Positions 12,718 through 13,444 of a DNA stretch of 13,444 bases are shown one piece after another (the first letter of the stretch is position 1; every line of letters starts with the position of its first letter). The notes beneath the pieces were generated by a model, which was not told the origin of the DNA, did no database searches, and worked only from the letters and a program-made list of their open reading frames with translations. The DNA comes from Deltaproteobacteria bacterium (GTDB lineage: Bacteria; Desulfobacterota; DSM-4660; Desulfatiglandales; Desulfatiglandaceae), in assembly GCA_029932035.1 (NCBI GenBank), contig JAOZQV010000056.1:1-13444 (forward strand). Direction: 5' to 3'. Made by a program: the position numbers and the translations under genes.

Positions 12718-13444
12718 TCAGGCGCCTCCCAAGTAGCATTCCTGGACCCGGGCAGAATTCCTCACCTCGTCAGGCCCTCCCTGAAGAATGGTTATTCCCT
12801 GATGCATCACCATAATGCTCTCGGCAACATTGAATACTACTTCCATATCGTGCTCGCAAAAGAGGATGGTTAATCCTTGTGAATCGGCCAATCGCCTGAT
12901 CAGCTCCATGGTGGCCGCGGTTTCCTCGGGAGACATCCCTGCCGTGGGCTCATCAAGAACCAGTAGCTCGGGCTTGTTGCCCAAGGCTATGGCTATCTCC
13001 AATGTTCTCTGGTCTCCATGGGCCAACGAACCTGCTGTGGCATCAGCCTTATCGGAAAGGCCCACATTTTCTAAGATCGTATTGGTTTCCTCTACAGCGA
13101 GTGTTTCAGCAGGCCTGAAAAGCCTGACGCTCTTTCTCTGCTGGGAAAGAACCGACACCTGCACATTCCTGAAGACGGTGAGACGGGGGAAGATGTTGGC
13201 TATCTGAAATGAGCGGGCAATCCCCTTTCTACAGATCTCATAGGGAGGGAGTTTAGAGATATCCTCATCGTTGAAGATTATCTTCCCCCTATCCGGCTTG
13301 AGCTGCCCGGTGATCAGGTTGAAGAGCGTTGTCTTTCCTGCGCCATTGGGCCCGATGACTGCCACTAACTGGCCGGCCTCCACCGCCAGATTAGCGCCGC
13401 TGACAGCCTTGAAATCCTCAAACGATTTATGTATTCCCTCCACC
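12718..13444 (-). CDS. livG: LivG-type ABC transporter ATP-binding protein, 5' end outside window
   Basis: This is the LivG-type ATPase partner of livF; 241 residues are visible and the gene runs off the right edge. The first in-window candidate start is a GTG at 13443, but the frame is open to the edge and LivG proteins normally have a few more residues before this point, so it is treated as 5'-partial. Walker A is GPNGAGKTT (31-39 of the visible part), the signature is LAHGDQR (140-146, LivG proteins typically depart from LSGGQ here), Walker B is LLVLDEPTAG (160-169), and the switch histidine is His198 in CEHDM. The long insertion between Walker A and the signature, with IARSFQIANIFPRLTVFRNV (75-94), is typical of LivG. 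Permease and binding-protein genes are expected beyond the right edge. Confidence 0.93.
   Translation of the reverse strand, partial: VEGIHKSFEDFKAVSGANLAVEAGQLVAVIGPNGAGKTTLFNLITGQLKPDRGKIIFNDEDISKLPPYEICRKGIARSFQIANIFPRLTVFRNVQVSVLSQQRKSVRLFRPAETLAVEETNTILENVGLSDKADATAGSLAHGDQRTLEIAIALGNKPELLVLDEPTAGMSPEETAATMELIRRLADSQGLTILFCEHDMEVVFNVAESIMVMHQGITILQGGPDEVRNSARVQECYLGGA

Noticed and set aside
12716..12739. Longer LivF start at 12739
   Set aside because: It would overlap the livG reading frame; the ATG at 12715 has a well-placed GGGAGG and matches the usual LivF N-terminus.

Overview
All convincing genes in this 13.4 kb window lie on the minus strand, so transcription runs from high to low coordinates. 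The gene content suggests an anaerobic, respiring member of the Desulfobacterota (former Deltaproteobacteria): multiheme c-type cytochromes, an NrfC/NrfD-type quinone-linked module, a Liv-type ABC transporter and a LarA-type nickel enzyme. That placement is inference from gene content only; there is no rRNA or other phylogenetic marker here.

Right end (10711-13444): the tail of a Liv-type ABC transporter operon. The livG-like ATPase gene is cut by the window edge. It is followed at 2 bp by livF, and 7 bp later by a LarA-family racemase/epimerase gene that keeps all the nickel-pincer active-site residues.

Centre right (6219-10575): a respiratory cluster that is the most interesting part of the window. 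A membrane-anchored tetraheme cytochrome, a Tat-exported NrfC-like iron-sulfur protein and an NrfD-like membrane protein are translationally coupled (TGATG and TAATG junctions). A 267 bp spacer with a large hexamer-built hairpin follows, and then an exported octaheme cytochrome of the hydroxylamine oxidoreductase (HAO) family. The likely reading is that quinol is oxidised by NrfD/NrfC, electrons pass through the tetraheme protein, and the octaheme enzyme reduces a nitrogen compound (nitrite, hydroxylamine or NO) in the periplasm. In effect this is an Nrf-type pathway whose terminal enzyme is HAO-like. An intrinsic terminator closes the cluster, followed at once by a lipoprotein gene of unknown function.

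Centre left (3729-5378): a sigma-70-like promoter, a 12 bp perfect inverted repeat in the leader, an ECF sigma factor gene, an overlapping zinc-finger anti-sigma gene, and a SAM-dependent methyltransferase gene.

Left end (48-3164): an envelope-polysaccharide set made of a membrane-anchored GT2 glycosyltransferase, a GT4 glycosyltransferase and an NAD-dependent epimerase/dehydratase, tightly packed and probably co-transcribed. The roughly 560 bp before it has a candidate promoter, a possible 13-codon leader ORF and unidentified short open stretches. No tRNA, rRNA, CRISPR array or intact insertion sequence was seen.
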